From: Nitrososphaerota archaeon
GTDB taxonomy: Archaea > Thermoproteota > Nitrososphaeria > Nitrososphaerales > Nitrosopumilaceae
Reading direction: 5' to 3'
Length of the DNA stretch: 37,846 nucleotides
Assembly (NCBI GenBank): GCA_018668425.1
Contig: JABJDB010000098.1
Location: forward strand, 1 to 37,846
Within the stretch, counting starts at the first letter, position 1. Each line of letters opens with the position of its first letter. The translations under genes and the position numbers were made by a program. A model generated the notes under the pieces. The model was not told where the DNA came from. It did no database searches and was given only the letters and a program-made list of their open reading frames with translations. Shown in pieces: positions 1 through 7,661 of this stretch.

Positions 1-88
1 TAAATTGTATGCTTTAAAAGATAAGCTAGATGAATTTGCAAAAGAAAAAGCAAATCCTAAGAAAAGATGGTGGCAGTCTCGTTTTTAA
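1..88 (+). CDS. C-terminal end of an unknown protein (partial)
   Basis: An open frame enters from the left edge (codons in phase from base 2) and stops at TAA 86-88. The last 28 residues are charged and end with a basic/aromatic tail, KKRWWQSRF. Codon use (AAA, GAA, GCA) matches the other genes here. A T-run follows at 93-99, as expected after an archaeal gene. The product cannot be recognised from this fragment; the small open frame on the opposite strand (26-214) looks like a shadow. Confidence 0.55.
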   Translation, partial: KLYALKDKLDEFAKEKANPKKRWWQSRF

Positions 89-463
89 CAGGGTTTTTTT
101 AATAATTCTAAACTCCAATATTCTAAAAATAACAGAATAATATCCCATTACAAGTATTTTATTCGTAAATCTGTTGTCTACTACAGGTTTTCTAAAAATA
201 ATCATTTCACCCACACTTTTAGGCTCAAAAAAAGAATCAATCGACCGAACAAGTTAATAGATCGCAAATATAACAATCAATGAAGGTTAGAGATTCCCTG
301 AAAGTGTACACAAAACAGGCACATCTTGATCTTCTTAATTATAATTATCAAGCATAAACTATTACTTTTTTTGAGTTTCTTATCCACTACAAGTTTTCTA
401 AAAAATAAAAAATATCACATAATGCAGTTTTGGAAATTTTCTACAATACTTTTAACATGAATT
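89..463. other. Gene-free AT-rich spacer with an imperfect direct repeat
   Basis: I see no convincing gene. A 21-nt direct repeat with two mismatches lies at 178-198 and 384-404 (core CTACAGGTTTTCTAAAAA against CTACAAGTTTTCTAAAAA). A small hairpin, CTTGAT...ATCAAG, lies near 327-355. The stretch presumably holds the terminator of the first gene and the promoter of the glycosyltransferase unit. Confidence 0.4.
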
Positions 464-685
464 ATGAGTAATTTCAACATGAGTTATCCCGATTCTCTAA
501 TCAAAAAGATGAATCAAGTTATAGAGAAATCCAAAGGAGATGAGGGAAGAAATCAGTATTTGTTGGAAAGAATTTAAAAAGGTAGAGAGTTAATCAATTC
601 AGATAAACTATATCTAGAAAAAATATTAGAAATTAAAATTCCCAACATAATAGAAAAAGAATTTCAACATATTCCAAAAAAAGAC
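464..685 (+). pseudogene. N-terminal extension of the glycosyltransferase, cut off by an in-frame stop
   Basis: From ATG 464 the frame reads 37 codons, beginning MSNFNMSYPDSLIKKMNQV, then meets TAA at 575-577. It then continues open for 36 more codons straight into ATG 686 of the glycosyltransferase, in the same frame (222 bases, 74 codons). The reading around the stop is LLERI-stop-KGRELINSD; one T-to-A change at 575 would restore a Lys codon and an IKKGRE run. The likely ancestral protein therefore started at 464, and this copy carries a nonsense mutation, or a sequencing error. Alternatives are translation of a separate 37-residue peptide, or readthrough. Confidence 0.6.
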
Positions 686-2302
686 ATGTCAATTTTTCTA
701 AATCCAAATTTGATAAAATGCACCACTTGTGATAAAGAAATTAAATTAGAGGAAAAATCAATTAGACATGAAAGTTATTGGCACCATGCATCTTGTTATA
801 AAATAAACTCAAAACAAGAACAAAGAAAACCAAGTGAAAACAAAGAGAAGAAAATTAAACCAAAAAAAGATCCAATAATGTTTGTACTAGTTGGTCTAAT
901 CTTTGTATTTTTGATAGGTTCTGTATATTTTATTTTAGGACCAATTAGCATGGTGGCAATGGGATTAGGTGGAGGATTAACAGTGTATCATATGATTGGA
1001 GCTACAGGAAAACTATATTCTAGAAATAAACCAGGAGTTCGAGCACCATCAGTGTTCTTGTTATTTTTACTAGGATCTCCATTTGTAATTGGGGCAATGA
1101 TTGCATACGAAGGTTATTCTTTACTAGAATCACCTACAAGAATTATCCTATTATGGGCCATGACTATCTCGTTTTGGTCAACAATGTTATTTGTGCCAAT
1201 GGCAGCATTAAGCAAGTACAGAGAAGACATTCAACCAGACGTAAAATCATACCCCAAAGTTTCAGTAATTATTCCCGCATATAATGAAGAGAAAGTTATT
1301 GCAAATACAATTGAGGCGCTTTTAGAAACAAAATATCCAAAAAAAGAAATTATTTTTGTTGATGATGGTAGTAAAGATAACACGTTAAACATAGCTACAC
1401 GATACAAAGACAAAATCAAAGTGTTAAGTAAAGAAAATGGAGGTAAGGCTACTGCATTAAACTATGGGATTCAATACACCACAGGAGAAATTATAGTAAT
1501 TGTTGATGCCGATACAATAATTGGACGACAGTCATTAAAAGAGATTGTAAAAGGGTTTGAAGTAAATGACCATGTCGCAGCAGTAGCTGGTAACATCAAA
1601 GTGCGAAATGCAAGTAATTGGATTACAAAATGTCAAGCACTAGAATACATTACAGGAATTCAAATTGTAAGACGTGCATTTGATGTATTTGGTTCAATCA
1701 CAATAGTTCCAGGGGCATTAGGTGCTTTTAAAAAATCATATCTTATTGAAGCAGGGGCATATGGAAAAGATACCATTGTGGAAGATTTTGATCAAACCAT
1801 AAAACTACTAAAAGCAGGATTAATCACACAGGGAAGCTCAAAAGCTACAGCGTACACTGAAGCACCAAATACAATACGAGACTTTGTAGCACAAAGAAAG
1901 CGATGGTATCGTGGAAATATGCAAGTACTCAAAAGACATGCAGATGGATTAACAAATCCAAGATATGGTTATTTACAAAAATTATCCTTACCGTACTTAT
2001 TCCTAGGAATGGTAATTACACCAATTATTGGATTTACTGCTACGATAAATGCAATTTTAGGCGTGATTATGGGGGACGGATGGTATGTTTTACAAGTTTT
2101 ACTAATATTTACAACAGTTCATTATTTGATGACAGCATTGGCATTAAGAATTGATGGTGAGGATCAAAAATTGTTATGGCATGCGGGGTATTTGGTATTT
2201 GGATTTAAACAAATTGTAGATATATTATTGCTAAAAGCAATTATAGAACAATTAAGAAACACAAAAGCTACTTGGACCAGTGCAAAAAGGATAGGAGTAT
2301 GA
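686..2302 (+). CDS. Membrane glycosyltransferase, family 2 (polysaccharide synthase type)
   Basis: A processive GT2 enzyme of the cellulose/hyaluronan/poly-GlcNAc synthase type, expected to polymerise a sugar from a nucleotide donor at the membrane. A small Cys/His cluster sits first (C12, C15, H34, C37). Hydrophobic segments follow near 64-83, 88-107, 122-141 and 151-173. The GT-A domain starts at 191 (VSVIIPAYNEE) with FVDDGS (224-229), DAD (274-276), ED (366-367) and QRKRW (403-407), the usual D, DxD, D, QxxRW set. More membrane helices end the protein. The start at 686 is the first after an in-frame stop and has no good TATA box before it; the open frame continues upstream, so the original start was probably 464. 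It overlaps the deacetylase gene by ATGA, implying co-translation. The exact sugar cannot be told. Confidence 0.85.
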   Translation: MSIFLNPNLIKCTTCDKEIKLEEKSIRHESYWHHASCYKINSKQEQRKPSENKEKKIKPKKDPIMFVLVGLIFVFLIGSVYFILGPISMVAMGLGGGLTVYHMIGATGKLYSRNKPGVRAPSVFLLFLLGSPFVIGAMIAYEGYSLLESPTRIILLWAMTISFWSTMLFVPMAALSKYREDIQPDVKSYPKVSVIIPAYNEEKVIANTIEALLETKYPKKEIIFVDDGSKDNTLNIATRYKDKIKVLSKENGGKATALNYGIQYTTGEIIVIVDADTIIGRQSLKEIVKGFEVNDHVAAVAGNIKVRNASNWITKCQALEYITGIQIVRRAFDVFGSITIVPGALGAFKKSYLIEAGAYGKDTIVEDFDQTIKLLKAGLITQGSSKATAYTEAPNTIRDFVAQRKRWYRGNMQVLKRHADGLTNPRYGYLQKLSLPYLFLGMVITPIIGFTATINAILGVIMGDGWYVLQVLLIFTTVHYLMTALALRIDGEDQKLLWHAGYLVFGFKQIVDILLLKAIIEQLRNTKATWTSAKRIGV

Positions 2303-4215
2303 AATTAAATAAAATAATCATACCATTTGTGTTAATAGGATTTGTCCTAATGATTTCATTTGATAATGTATATGCTGATGAAACAATTCAAGTAGAAATA
2401 AAATATACCAATGGAGATAGAGCAGACTTTAATGGAATGAAATTATTAGTGTATCAAGATTTTGAAAAATCAGTATTTCTTGAAAAACAATTAGAAAATA
2501 ATCCAGACACCATAACAGTTCCTGAAAATCATAGATACAAAATTGAAGTCTATGCTAATGGAATGTATGCAGATGTAGAATATGTGCAAGTAAATAATAA
2601 TTCAGAAGAAATAGTAATCAATATCCCTTTATCTGGAGGGCTTAAGTTTGATGTATTTTATGAAGACGGTCAAACACCTATGGAGGGTGCAAGAGTAGTA
2701 ATAAAATCAAATGACAATACAGAATGGCGTCAAGGAATTACAAACAAACTTGGTGAAACAGTGCGATATTGGATTCAATCAACTACAAATCAAAATGATC
2801 ACTATATTGCAGATGTTTTTCTAGGGGAATTATTTTTAAAATCACAATATCCAATAAAGTTACAGCCAGGGATATCCACTGATGAAAAAATTATCATAAA
2901 CATTCCAGAAATAGTGGATGATTTGATTACAATTAATGCATACAAAGATGCTACAACAAAAATTTCTGCATCTGATGAAAAAATAGAAGTTACATTGACT
3001 AATTTACATGGAGGAGAAGTCATATCAAATGAGGTTAATTTTAGAGGACAAGCACAGTTTTCAAACCTAAAATCAGGAACATATGTAGCAAAAGTTACTC
3101 CAAATGAAGATAATTTATGGCCAGAATTGAATTTACAAATTATTGGTAGCCTTAATGAATTCAACATATTCAAAATACAAAATGAGAAAATAGATGAACA
3201 AGATGTAATTCCTAATGAAATTGAATCTTGTAATTGTGTTGCTTTTAGATTTGATGATGTACAAGATTATTGGTTAAATGATGTTCAAATCCAATTCATG
3301 AACGTTTTCGTAGAAAGGGAAATACCATTGACGATCGGGATAATCGGTGATTCGTTTGGAAATGATGTTAAATTATTAGATTTCATTAATGAAAATCATA
3401 AAAATAGTTTTGAAATTGCAAGTCACGGGATAGGAAATACACCATTTACTGAATTTTCAAAAGAAGAACAAGATATCAAATTAAAACAATCAGTACAAAG
3501 TATCGAAGATAAATTAAAAATTACACCAAAAGTCTTTGTGCCACCACAAAATAGATTCAATGAAGATACAAAACAAATTCTTGTAGATAATGGGTTTACA
3601 CATATCAGCGCAAGTATACTACATGGGGATTCTCCGCCATTTCCATTAAAAAATGAAGAATTGTATAGATTTCCAGAGATAGGAACAACAGGAACATTTG
3701 ATCCAGAAAATAATGTATTTGTAGGAGTTTCACATGATGAAACGTTATCAGATACACTTGAAGGATTAGAAAGGTATGGTTTTGCAGTTATAGTATCACA
3801 TCCACAAGAATTCTCAAAAACCATTAATGGTACATATGTTAATGAAGCAAATATTTCTCAAATATCAGAATTAGAAAAACTGGTTGATAAAATACAAGAA
3901 AGTAAAATCAAAATTGTATCAATTAATCAAATAAACATAGATTCACAAAATACCATACCGCCATGGATTAAAAATAATGCAGGATGGTGGGCAGAAGGAA
4001 CAATTAATGATGAAACATTTGTTCAAGGAATTCAGTATTTGGTCCAAGAAAGAATCATCATAGTTTCAGAAGAGTCCCAAATAGGCTCAAATGAGCAGAT
4101 TGTACCATCATGGATTAAAAATAATGCAGGATGGTGGGCAGAAGGAACAATTAATGATGAAACATTTGTTCAAGGAATTGAATTTTTAGTCAAAAATGGA
4201 ATAATCATATACTAA
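2299..4215 (+). CDS. Secreted polysaccharide deacetylase-like protein with C-terminal WIKNNAGWW repeats
   Basis: The chosen start, ATG 2299, forms an ATGA overlap with the glycosyltransferase and gives a clean signal peptide (hydrophobic residues 6-20, cleavage probably after VYA 26); an in-frame ATG at 2272 would bury it. Residues about 28-300 look like beta-sandwich modules. A NodB-like deacetylase domain follows: FRFDD (316-320, metal Asp pair), ASHGIGN (374-380, motif 2 with His376), PPQNRF (415-420) and VSHP (499-502). The second motif-2 His is replaced (N380), so the metal site may be altered. The C-terminus has two copies of a WIKNNAGWWAEGTINDETFV module (556-575 and 605-624), a module typical of thaumarchaeal surface proteins. 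With its partner it resembles IcaA/IcaB or PgaC/PgaB pairs. 638 residues. Confidence 0.8.
   Translation: MKLNKIIIPFVLIGFVLMISFDNVYADETIQVEIKYTNGDRADFNGMKLLVYQDFEKSVFLEKQLENNPDTITVPENHRYKIEVYANGMYADVEYVQVNNNSEEIVINIPLSGGLKFDVFYEDGQTPMEGARVVIKSNDNTEWRQGITNKLGETVRYWIQSTTNQNDHYIADVFLGELFLKSQYPIKLQPGISTDEKIIINIPEIVDDLITINAYKDATTKISASDEKIEVTLTNLHGGEVISNEVNFRGQAQFSNLKSGTYVAKVTPNEDNLWPELNLQIIGSLNEFNIFKIQNEKIDEQDVIPNEIESCNCVAFRFDDVQDYWLNDVQIQFMNVFVEREIPLTIGIIGDSFGNDVKLLDFINENHKNSFEIASHGIGNTPFTEFSKEEQDIKLKQSVQSIEDKLKITPKVFVPPQNRFNEDTKQILVDNGFTHISASILHGDSPPFPLKNEELYRFPEIGTTGTFDPENNVFVGVSHDETLSDTLEGLERYGFAVIVSHPQEFSKTINGTYVNEANISQISELEKLVDKIQESKIKIVSINQINIDSQNTIPPWIKNNAGWWAEGTINDETFVQGIQYLVQERIIIVSEESQIGSNEQIVPSWIKNNAGWWAEGTINDETFVQGIEFLVKNGIIIY
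3962..4032 (+). repeat. 71-bp exact direct repeat, copy 1
   Basis: Identical over 71 bases to 4109-4179, with the copies 147 bases (49 codons) apart, so the frame is kept. It encodes the WIKNNAGWW module in the deacetylase-like protein. Identity at silent positions points to recent duplication or gene conversion. Confidence 0.95.
4109..4179 (+). repeat. 71-bp exact direct repeat, copy 2
   Basis: Second copy of the repeat at 3962-4032, in the same reading frame. It encodes the last WIKNNAGWW module just before the C-terminal residues NGIIIY. Confidence 0.95.
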
Positions 4216-5161
4216 CTACTTTGTAGTTTGTGCTTGTTTTCCACCTAGCATCATCTAAATCAAATCTATTTTCACATTTCAAACAAAGATATTCAATTGA
4301 AATTTCAGGGAAAAAGTCCTTACAGTCATTACAAATGTAGTGATTTTTCATAATTCTATAATCAACACCTAATGCCTTTATCTCTTTTTTACAATTAGGG
4401 CATTGATCATTTTCATAAGTATTTTCTTCAGTGATATTTCCACAATCATAATGTTCAATTAATTTACCTAGTTTGAAGTTTGAGCTTTTACAATTAGGGC
4501 AGAAAAATATCTGGGATGTTTTAACTGAATTACATTGATTACAGCCAATTTCCTTTTTTTCATCTAGTTTAATGATTTTTCCATCTTGTTCTAATTCTTT
4601 CAAATATGTGCCAACAAAATCATCTTCAAATCCAAGAATATCCATAATTTTATTTAGACTAATTTGATTGGTAGATTTTAAAATAAAATTAACATGATCA
4701 ATTGTTTTTTCTTCAGATATTTTTACAGCTTCTTGTAACATTTGTTCTTGTTCTGATTCTTTTACAAAGAAAGATTGTTCTTTTTCAATTGTTTCAACAA
4801 TATCTTTTAGACTTTCAAATCTTATTGGTTTTTCTAAATATTGATAAACACCTAACTGTATCAATTCTTTAATTCCTGCATCATCTTTTTCAGTAGCAGT
4901 TTCTAAAATTACCTTAACATCAGGTCTTATCTCAAGCATTTGTGTTAAAATAGAACGAGCATCCATGTCAGGTAACATAAAATCAAGAAATACTATGGGA
5001 AGTATACTTTGAGACATCAAGTCATTGAAGGTACTAATTGCTGCACCTCCAGTAACACAAGTATGAATTTCAGAATAGCCTAATTTTTCTAAATAACTCT
5101 TAAAAAGCAGTCCAACAGCAGGGCTATCCTCAACGATTAGAATAGTACTTTTAGAATTCAT
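4205..5161 (-). CDS. Response regulator: receiver domain with zinc-ribbon output region (TackOD1-like)
   Basis: The N-terminal 120 residues are a CheY-like receiver: E11-D12, the phosphoacceptor D60 in FLDFMLPDMD, T88 and K111 in LEKP. A helical linker (about 125-200) with a winged-helix feel (LNKIMDILG...LKELEQDGKIIKL) follows. Then come CxxC pairs: 207/210, 221/224, 254/257, 277/280 and 293/296, plus HYDCG at 237-241. The stretch HYDCG...CPNCKKEIKALGVDYRI...YICNDC resembles the thaumarchaeal output domain TackOD1, by memory of the family. It would relay a histidine-kinase signal, though no kinase is nearby. It converges on the deacetylase gene with an 11-bp overlap of 3' ends. Confidence 0.85.
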   Translation of the reverse strand: MNSKSTILIVEDSPAVGLLFKSYLEKLGYSEIHTCVTGGAAISTFNDLMSQSILPIVFLDFMLPDMDARSILTQMLEIRPDVKVILETATEKDDAGIKELIQLGVYQYLEKPIRFESLKDIVETIEKEQSFFVKESEQEQMLQEAVKISEEKTIDHVNFILKSTNQISLNKIMDILGFEDDFVGTYLKELEQDGKIIKLDEKKEIGCNQCNSVKTSQIFFCPNCKSSNFKLGKLIEHYDCGNITEENTYENDQCPNCKKEIKALGVDYRIMKNHYICNDCKDFFPEISIEYLCLKCENRFDLDDARWKTSTNYKVVSI

Positions 5162-5325
5162 AATAACCTGTACAGATTAACGAAAAGAGATCGTCTATAA
5201 AAGATTCTCATACAATCAAGTCAGAATTTAGAGAATTGACAAAAAATACAAGCCCAACACGTCAACTTTATTGATCGTCTAAAAATCATGGAGGTAATTG
5301 CAATATCAGAAAAAGTTCAATCTAG

Positions 5326-5333
5326 TTTAATAT
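5326..5333 (+). promoter_or_regulatory. TATA box of the GIY-YIG-like gene
   Basis: TTTAATAT centred about 26 bases before ATG 5355, the spacing expected for a leaderless archaeal transcript. This favours ATG 5355 over the in-frame GTG at 5340. Confidence 0.45.
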
Positions 5334-5354
5334 CTAGTAGTGATAATTACCAGT

Positions 5355-5672
5355 ATGGAATTACTAGAAGATAAAATGAGAGTTTGGTTGGAAAATGCCA
5401 AATTTGTAAAGCCAGTTCCAGGAGTTTATGTTCTGTATAACAGAAAGAAAGATCCAATTTACATTGGTTATTCAAAAAATCTTGAAACAACCTTTTCAAA
5501 ATATGTGGATTCCGAATTTGAAGAAAATGAATGTAAACAAAAAACACAGTACTATCAAAGAGAGTTTATGGAAGATCCAGAAAGTCGTCAAGAGCAATTA
5601 ATTGAAGAATTCAAGAGGAATACAGGTAATCCGCCTACATGTAATTCTGAGATCAAAGTACAGACTACATAG
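5355..5672 (+). CDS. GIY-YIG-like protein
   Basis: About 105 residues with the two hallmark strands of a GIY-YIG domain: PGVYVLY, then IYIGYSKNL, then a long helical region with EEFKRNTGNPPTCN that fits the metal-binding Glu and the terminal Asn of the fold. The catalytic Arg usually found a few residues after YIGxSxNL is not evident (the sequence is NLETTFSKY), so nuclease activity is doubtful; it may bind DNA only. ATG 5355 is preferred from the TATA spacing; GTG 5340 would add five residues. It stands alone, divergent from the response regulator. Confidence 0.6.
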   Translation: MELLEDKMRVWLENAKFVKPVPGVYVLYNRKKDPIYIGYSKNLETTFSKYVDSEFEENECKQKTQYYQREFMEDPESRQEQLIEEFKRNTGNPPTCNSEIKVQTT

Positions 5673-5705
5673 AGTAGTTCAGTGCATTGCAGTGAAGTGC
5701 TGTCA

Positions 5706-5714
5706 ATATTAATA
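5706..5714 (+). promoter_or_regulatory. TATA box of the 84-residue membrane protein gene
   Basis: ATATTAATA centred 27 bases before ATG 5737, consistent with a leaderless transcript. Confidence 0.45.
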
Positions 5715-5736
5715 CGAAAAAAGTGAAAATTCAATC

Positions 5737-5991
5737 ATGTCAAACGCAATGATTTACGTAGGAATTGCAGTAGGCGTCATTGCAATGGCAGGAGCTATTG
5801 CTTATGGTACTGCAAATCAACAAAACTATGTCCAAGAAGGCGCAGTTTTGTCCCAAGCAGCAGAACAAGGATTGCTCCCAAAAACAGGCGGTCTAGGTGC
5901 TGATTTGAATAAGGAACAATGGCACGCTGATCCTTATGCAGATGAAGCAGCAAAAGTTAGAGCTGAATGGGAAAAAAATAACGGTCAATAA
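5737..5991 (+). CDS. Small single-span membrane protein, function unknown
   Basis: 84 residues. One hydrophobic segment at about 5-24 (MIYVGIAVGVIAMAGAIAYG), then a soluble charged tail with a Gly-rich turn (LLPKTGGLGADL) and a Trp/Asp-rich end. The N-terminus probably anchors the tail to the membrane. It has its own TATA box and a T-rich terminator, so it is a single-gene unit. Codon use (GCA, GGA, GTA) suggests a well-expressed native gene. Family not recognised. Confidence 0.75.
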   Translation: MSNAMIYVGIAVGVIAMAGAIAYGTANQQNYVQEGAVLSQAAEQGLLPKTGGLGADLNKEQWHADPYADEAAKVRAEWEKNNGQ

Positions 5992-5998
5992 TCTGTCA

Positions 5999-6037
5999 TA
6001 GATTATTTTTCCATTTTATTTTATTCTATTTTTTTAA
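5999..6037 (+). terminator. T-rich terminator after the small membrane protein gene
   Basis: Several T-runs (TTTTT, TTTT, TTTT, TTTTTTT) begin eight bases after the stop codon, the usual form of archaeal intrinsic terminators. Confidence 0.45.
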
Positions 6038-6131
6038 AACAAAGTTTAGAACATTTCAATTTGATTAAAAATTGAGGATTTTTGTCAATTATTGGGGAAA
6101 ATGATTAATTCAAGTTTTGTGTAATTAGATA

Positions 6132-6263
6132 ATGCATCAATGCTATTACTGTGAACAAATTTTTGACTCAAAAGAGGCATTATACGACCATGTCGAAGTC
6201 CATTCAGATATAGAAAGAAACAAAGAAATCATGAATAGAAAAAAACAAGCACAAAAAAAGTAA
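6132..6263 (+). CDS. C2H2 zinc-finger microprotein (43 aa)
   Basis: ATG 6132 to TAA 6261-6263. A classical C2H2 finger fills the first half: C4, C7, then H20 and H24 (CX2CX12HX3H) with F11 and L17 as core residues. A Lys-rich tail (NRKKQAQKK) suits nucleic-acid binding. Single-finger proteins of this kind are common in archaea. The function is unknown. Confidence 0.75.
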   Translation: MHQCYYCEQIFDSKEALYDHVEVHSDIERNKEIMNRKKQAQKK

Positions 6264-6351
6264 TCAATTCAGACTAAATTAAAAAAAATAGAGTAAAGGT
6301 CAGACTTTATCGAATTCAGGACCAGATATAATAATTCAGAAAGAAAGTTTC

Positions 6352-6615
6352 ATGGATTGGGTTGAAACAATGTTAAAAAAATCATGTGAGAAAACACTAA
6401 CAAAAGGAGAAGTACTTCACAGTCTTTTTCACATGATAGAAATTAATGAAAAAACGATGGACCAAATTCAAAATGATAAAAATGATTTTGGACCAGAACT
6501 TGAAGAATTAAAACAAACAGAAATCAGAGATTTAGATTTTCATTTGAAATACTATAGAGGATTGGTAAACTACATCAATTCAATTACAGAAAATAGTATG
6601 ATTAAAAATAGATAA
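6352..6615 (+). CDS. Hypothetical alpha-helical protein (87 aa)
   Basis: ATG 6352. The sequence is charged and predicted largely helical (heptad-like Leu/Ile spacing in EVLHSLFHMIEINEKTMDQI and ELEELKQTEIRDLDFHLKYY), so it may be a small coiled coil. No catalytic or metal motif is seen. It converges with the DUF922-like gene, 13 bases apart. Not recognised. Confidence 0.6.
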   Translation: MDWVETMLKKSCEKTLTKGEVLHSLFHMIEINEKTMDQIQNDKNDFGPELEELKQTEIRDLDFHLKYYRGLVNYINSITENSMIKNR

Positions 6616-6628
6616 AATAATTTTTGAA

Positions 6629-7162
6629 TTAACGTAATTCATTGAAAATTAAATCAAATTCTTTTTGTTTTTCTTGATTTTGACCAAAATCAGTTTGTAT
6701 ATCATATTCTTCACTACGTTTTTGTAGTAAATCAGACAATTTTTCAATTTCAGATACGATCATTTTTCCAGAATCTTCTTTTGCAAATTGTTTTCGTTGT
6801 TCTTCATTTTTACCTCTTGTTGGAAATATTTGATTATAGAATTTTTTATGGAATTGTTCTAAATTTTCATTTTTTACTAATTCAGCTAGATCAAAATGAC
6901 CTTGTTCATGTTTTAATAATTCATCAGTATCACAAGATACCCTTACTGAAGATAATAGAGGATGGAATTCAACAAATAACAAAATATCTTCAATTAAAAA
7001 TACGATTTTCCCATCTTTGCTATCAGAGTTTAGTGTCCAAGTAAACCTATACTGAATAGTACTACGGGAATCCTCAAAAATTGAAGCGTTGTGTTCTGCT
7101 TTAAAGTCAGACCAATTTAAAAAAGATTTTTCAGACCATGCAATTACCTCATTTTCAACCAT
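6629..7162 (-). CDS. DUF922-like putative zinc metalloprotease
   Basis: 177 residues. It carries LLKHEQGHFDLAE: H85-E86-x-x-H89 with E94 downstream, an HExxHxxxxE gluzincin-like zinc site. The N-terminal half with LNWSDFKA and beta-strand-rich sequence, then an HEQGHF helix and a long charged helix, matches the layout I recall for DUF922. Those proteins are usually secreted, but here the start MVENEVIAWSEK gives no signal peptide, so it may be cytosolic. No partner genes are apparent. Confidence 0.65.
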   Translation of the reverse strand: MVENEVIAWSEKSFLNWSDFKAEHNASIFEDSRSTIQYRFTWTLNSDSKDGKIVFLIEDILLFVEFHPLLSSVRVSCDTDELLKHEQGHFDLAELVKNENLEQFHKKFYNQIFPTRGKNEEQRKQFAKEDSGKMIVSEIEKLSDLLQKRSEEYDIQTDFGQNQEKQKEFDLIFNELR

Positions 7163-7193
7163 GATAATTTATTTTCTCTATGGTTGATCTTAA

Positions 7194-7397
7194 TTAATTT
7201 CTCTTTCCATCACGACCACTAAATTTCCCAAAGGATTGTGAAACATCAAATCCAAGCCAAAAACAATTTTTACTCTCCAAAGAATCATGAAGTTTTTGAT
7301 GATTAACTAATTCAACGTCACCCCAATCACCATCACATAGAAATGGGCATTTTTCCAACATGGAATTTTTTTTACTTCCCTTACACTGAATTAACAA
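7194..7397 (-). CDS. Small Cys/His protein, possible zinc binder
   Basis: 67 residues from TTG 7397, or 55 from the internal ATG at 7361. It contains EKCPFLCDGDWGDVELVNHQ, then KLHDSLESKNC: CxxxC, His, His, Cys in a zinc-finger-like order, followed by a basic C-terminus. The start is uncertain, and the frame could be spurious, although its composition resembles the other small genes here. Confidence 0.4.
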   Translation of the reverse strand: MLIQCKGSKKNSMLEKCPFLCDGDWGDVELVNHQKLHDSLESKNCFWLGFDVSQSFGKFSGRDGKRN

Positions 7398-7446
7398 TAT
7401 GATTACTAGGTGAACAGAATTGAAAAATTTTATGATTAAAAATAGT

Positions 7447-7507
7447 GTTTGACGGCTAAAAATTCTAGGGTATGGGTCGGGTTAAGGCAAACGTAAGGCC
7501 GTCAAAC
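7447..7507. ncRNA. Candidate structured RNA: closed by a perfect 10-bp stem
   Basis: GTTTGACGGC at 7447-7456 and its exact reverse complement GCCGTCAAAC at 7498-7507 enclose a 41-base loop that is G-rich (GGGTATGGGTCGGGTTAAGG), unlike the surrounding AT-rich DNA. No open frame spans it. A local rise in GC plus a strong stem is the usual look of an RNA gene in such a genome; an operator is the alternative. No C/D or H/ACA boxes were recognised. Confidence 0.4.
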
Positions 7508-7661
7508 GAATGACTTGACAATACTAGAACAAATTGCATTAAAAGAAATTGTGTGTATTTTTTGAACACATATTTCTATAAAGTTAATTTTTACACAAAA
7601 GCTAGGCTCAGTTCAAAACAAAAGATAGTTTTTTCAACCCATTTTAGTTAAATTTCAAGAC

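Noticed and set aside
89-463. CRISPR-like interpretation of the 21-nt repeats at 178 and 384
   Set aside because: Only two imperfect, AT-rich copies about 200 bases apart; no array and no cas genes.
1231-1419. Minus-strand open frame inside the glycosyltransferase gene
   Set aside because: Shadow of the GT2 frame; its residues mirror the coding strand and no promoter fits.
2802-3824. Minus-strand frames of 123 and 133 codons inside the deacetylase gene
   Set aside because: AT-rich antisense shadows with Ser/Cys-rich content typical of reverse-frame translation.
5189-5282. GATCGTCTA repeated at 5189-5197 and 5274-5282 in the divergent promoter
   Set aside because: Short direct repeat of nine bases without symmetry; may be chance, so not called as an operator.
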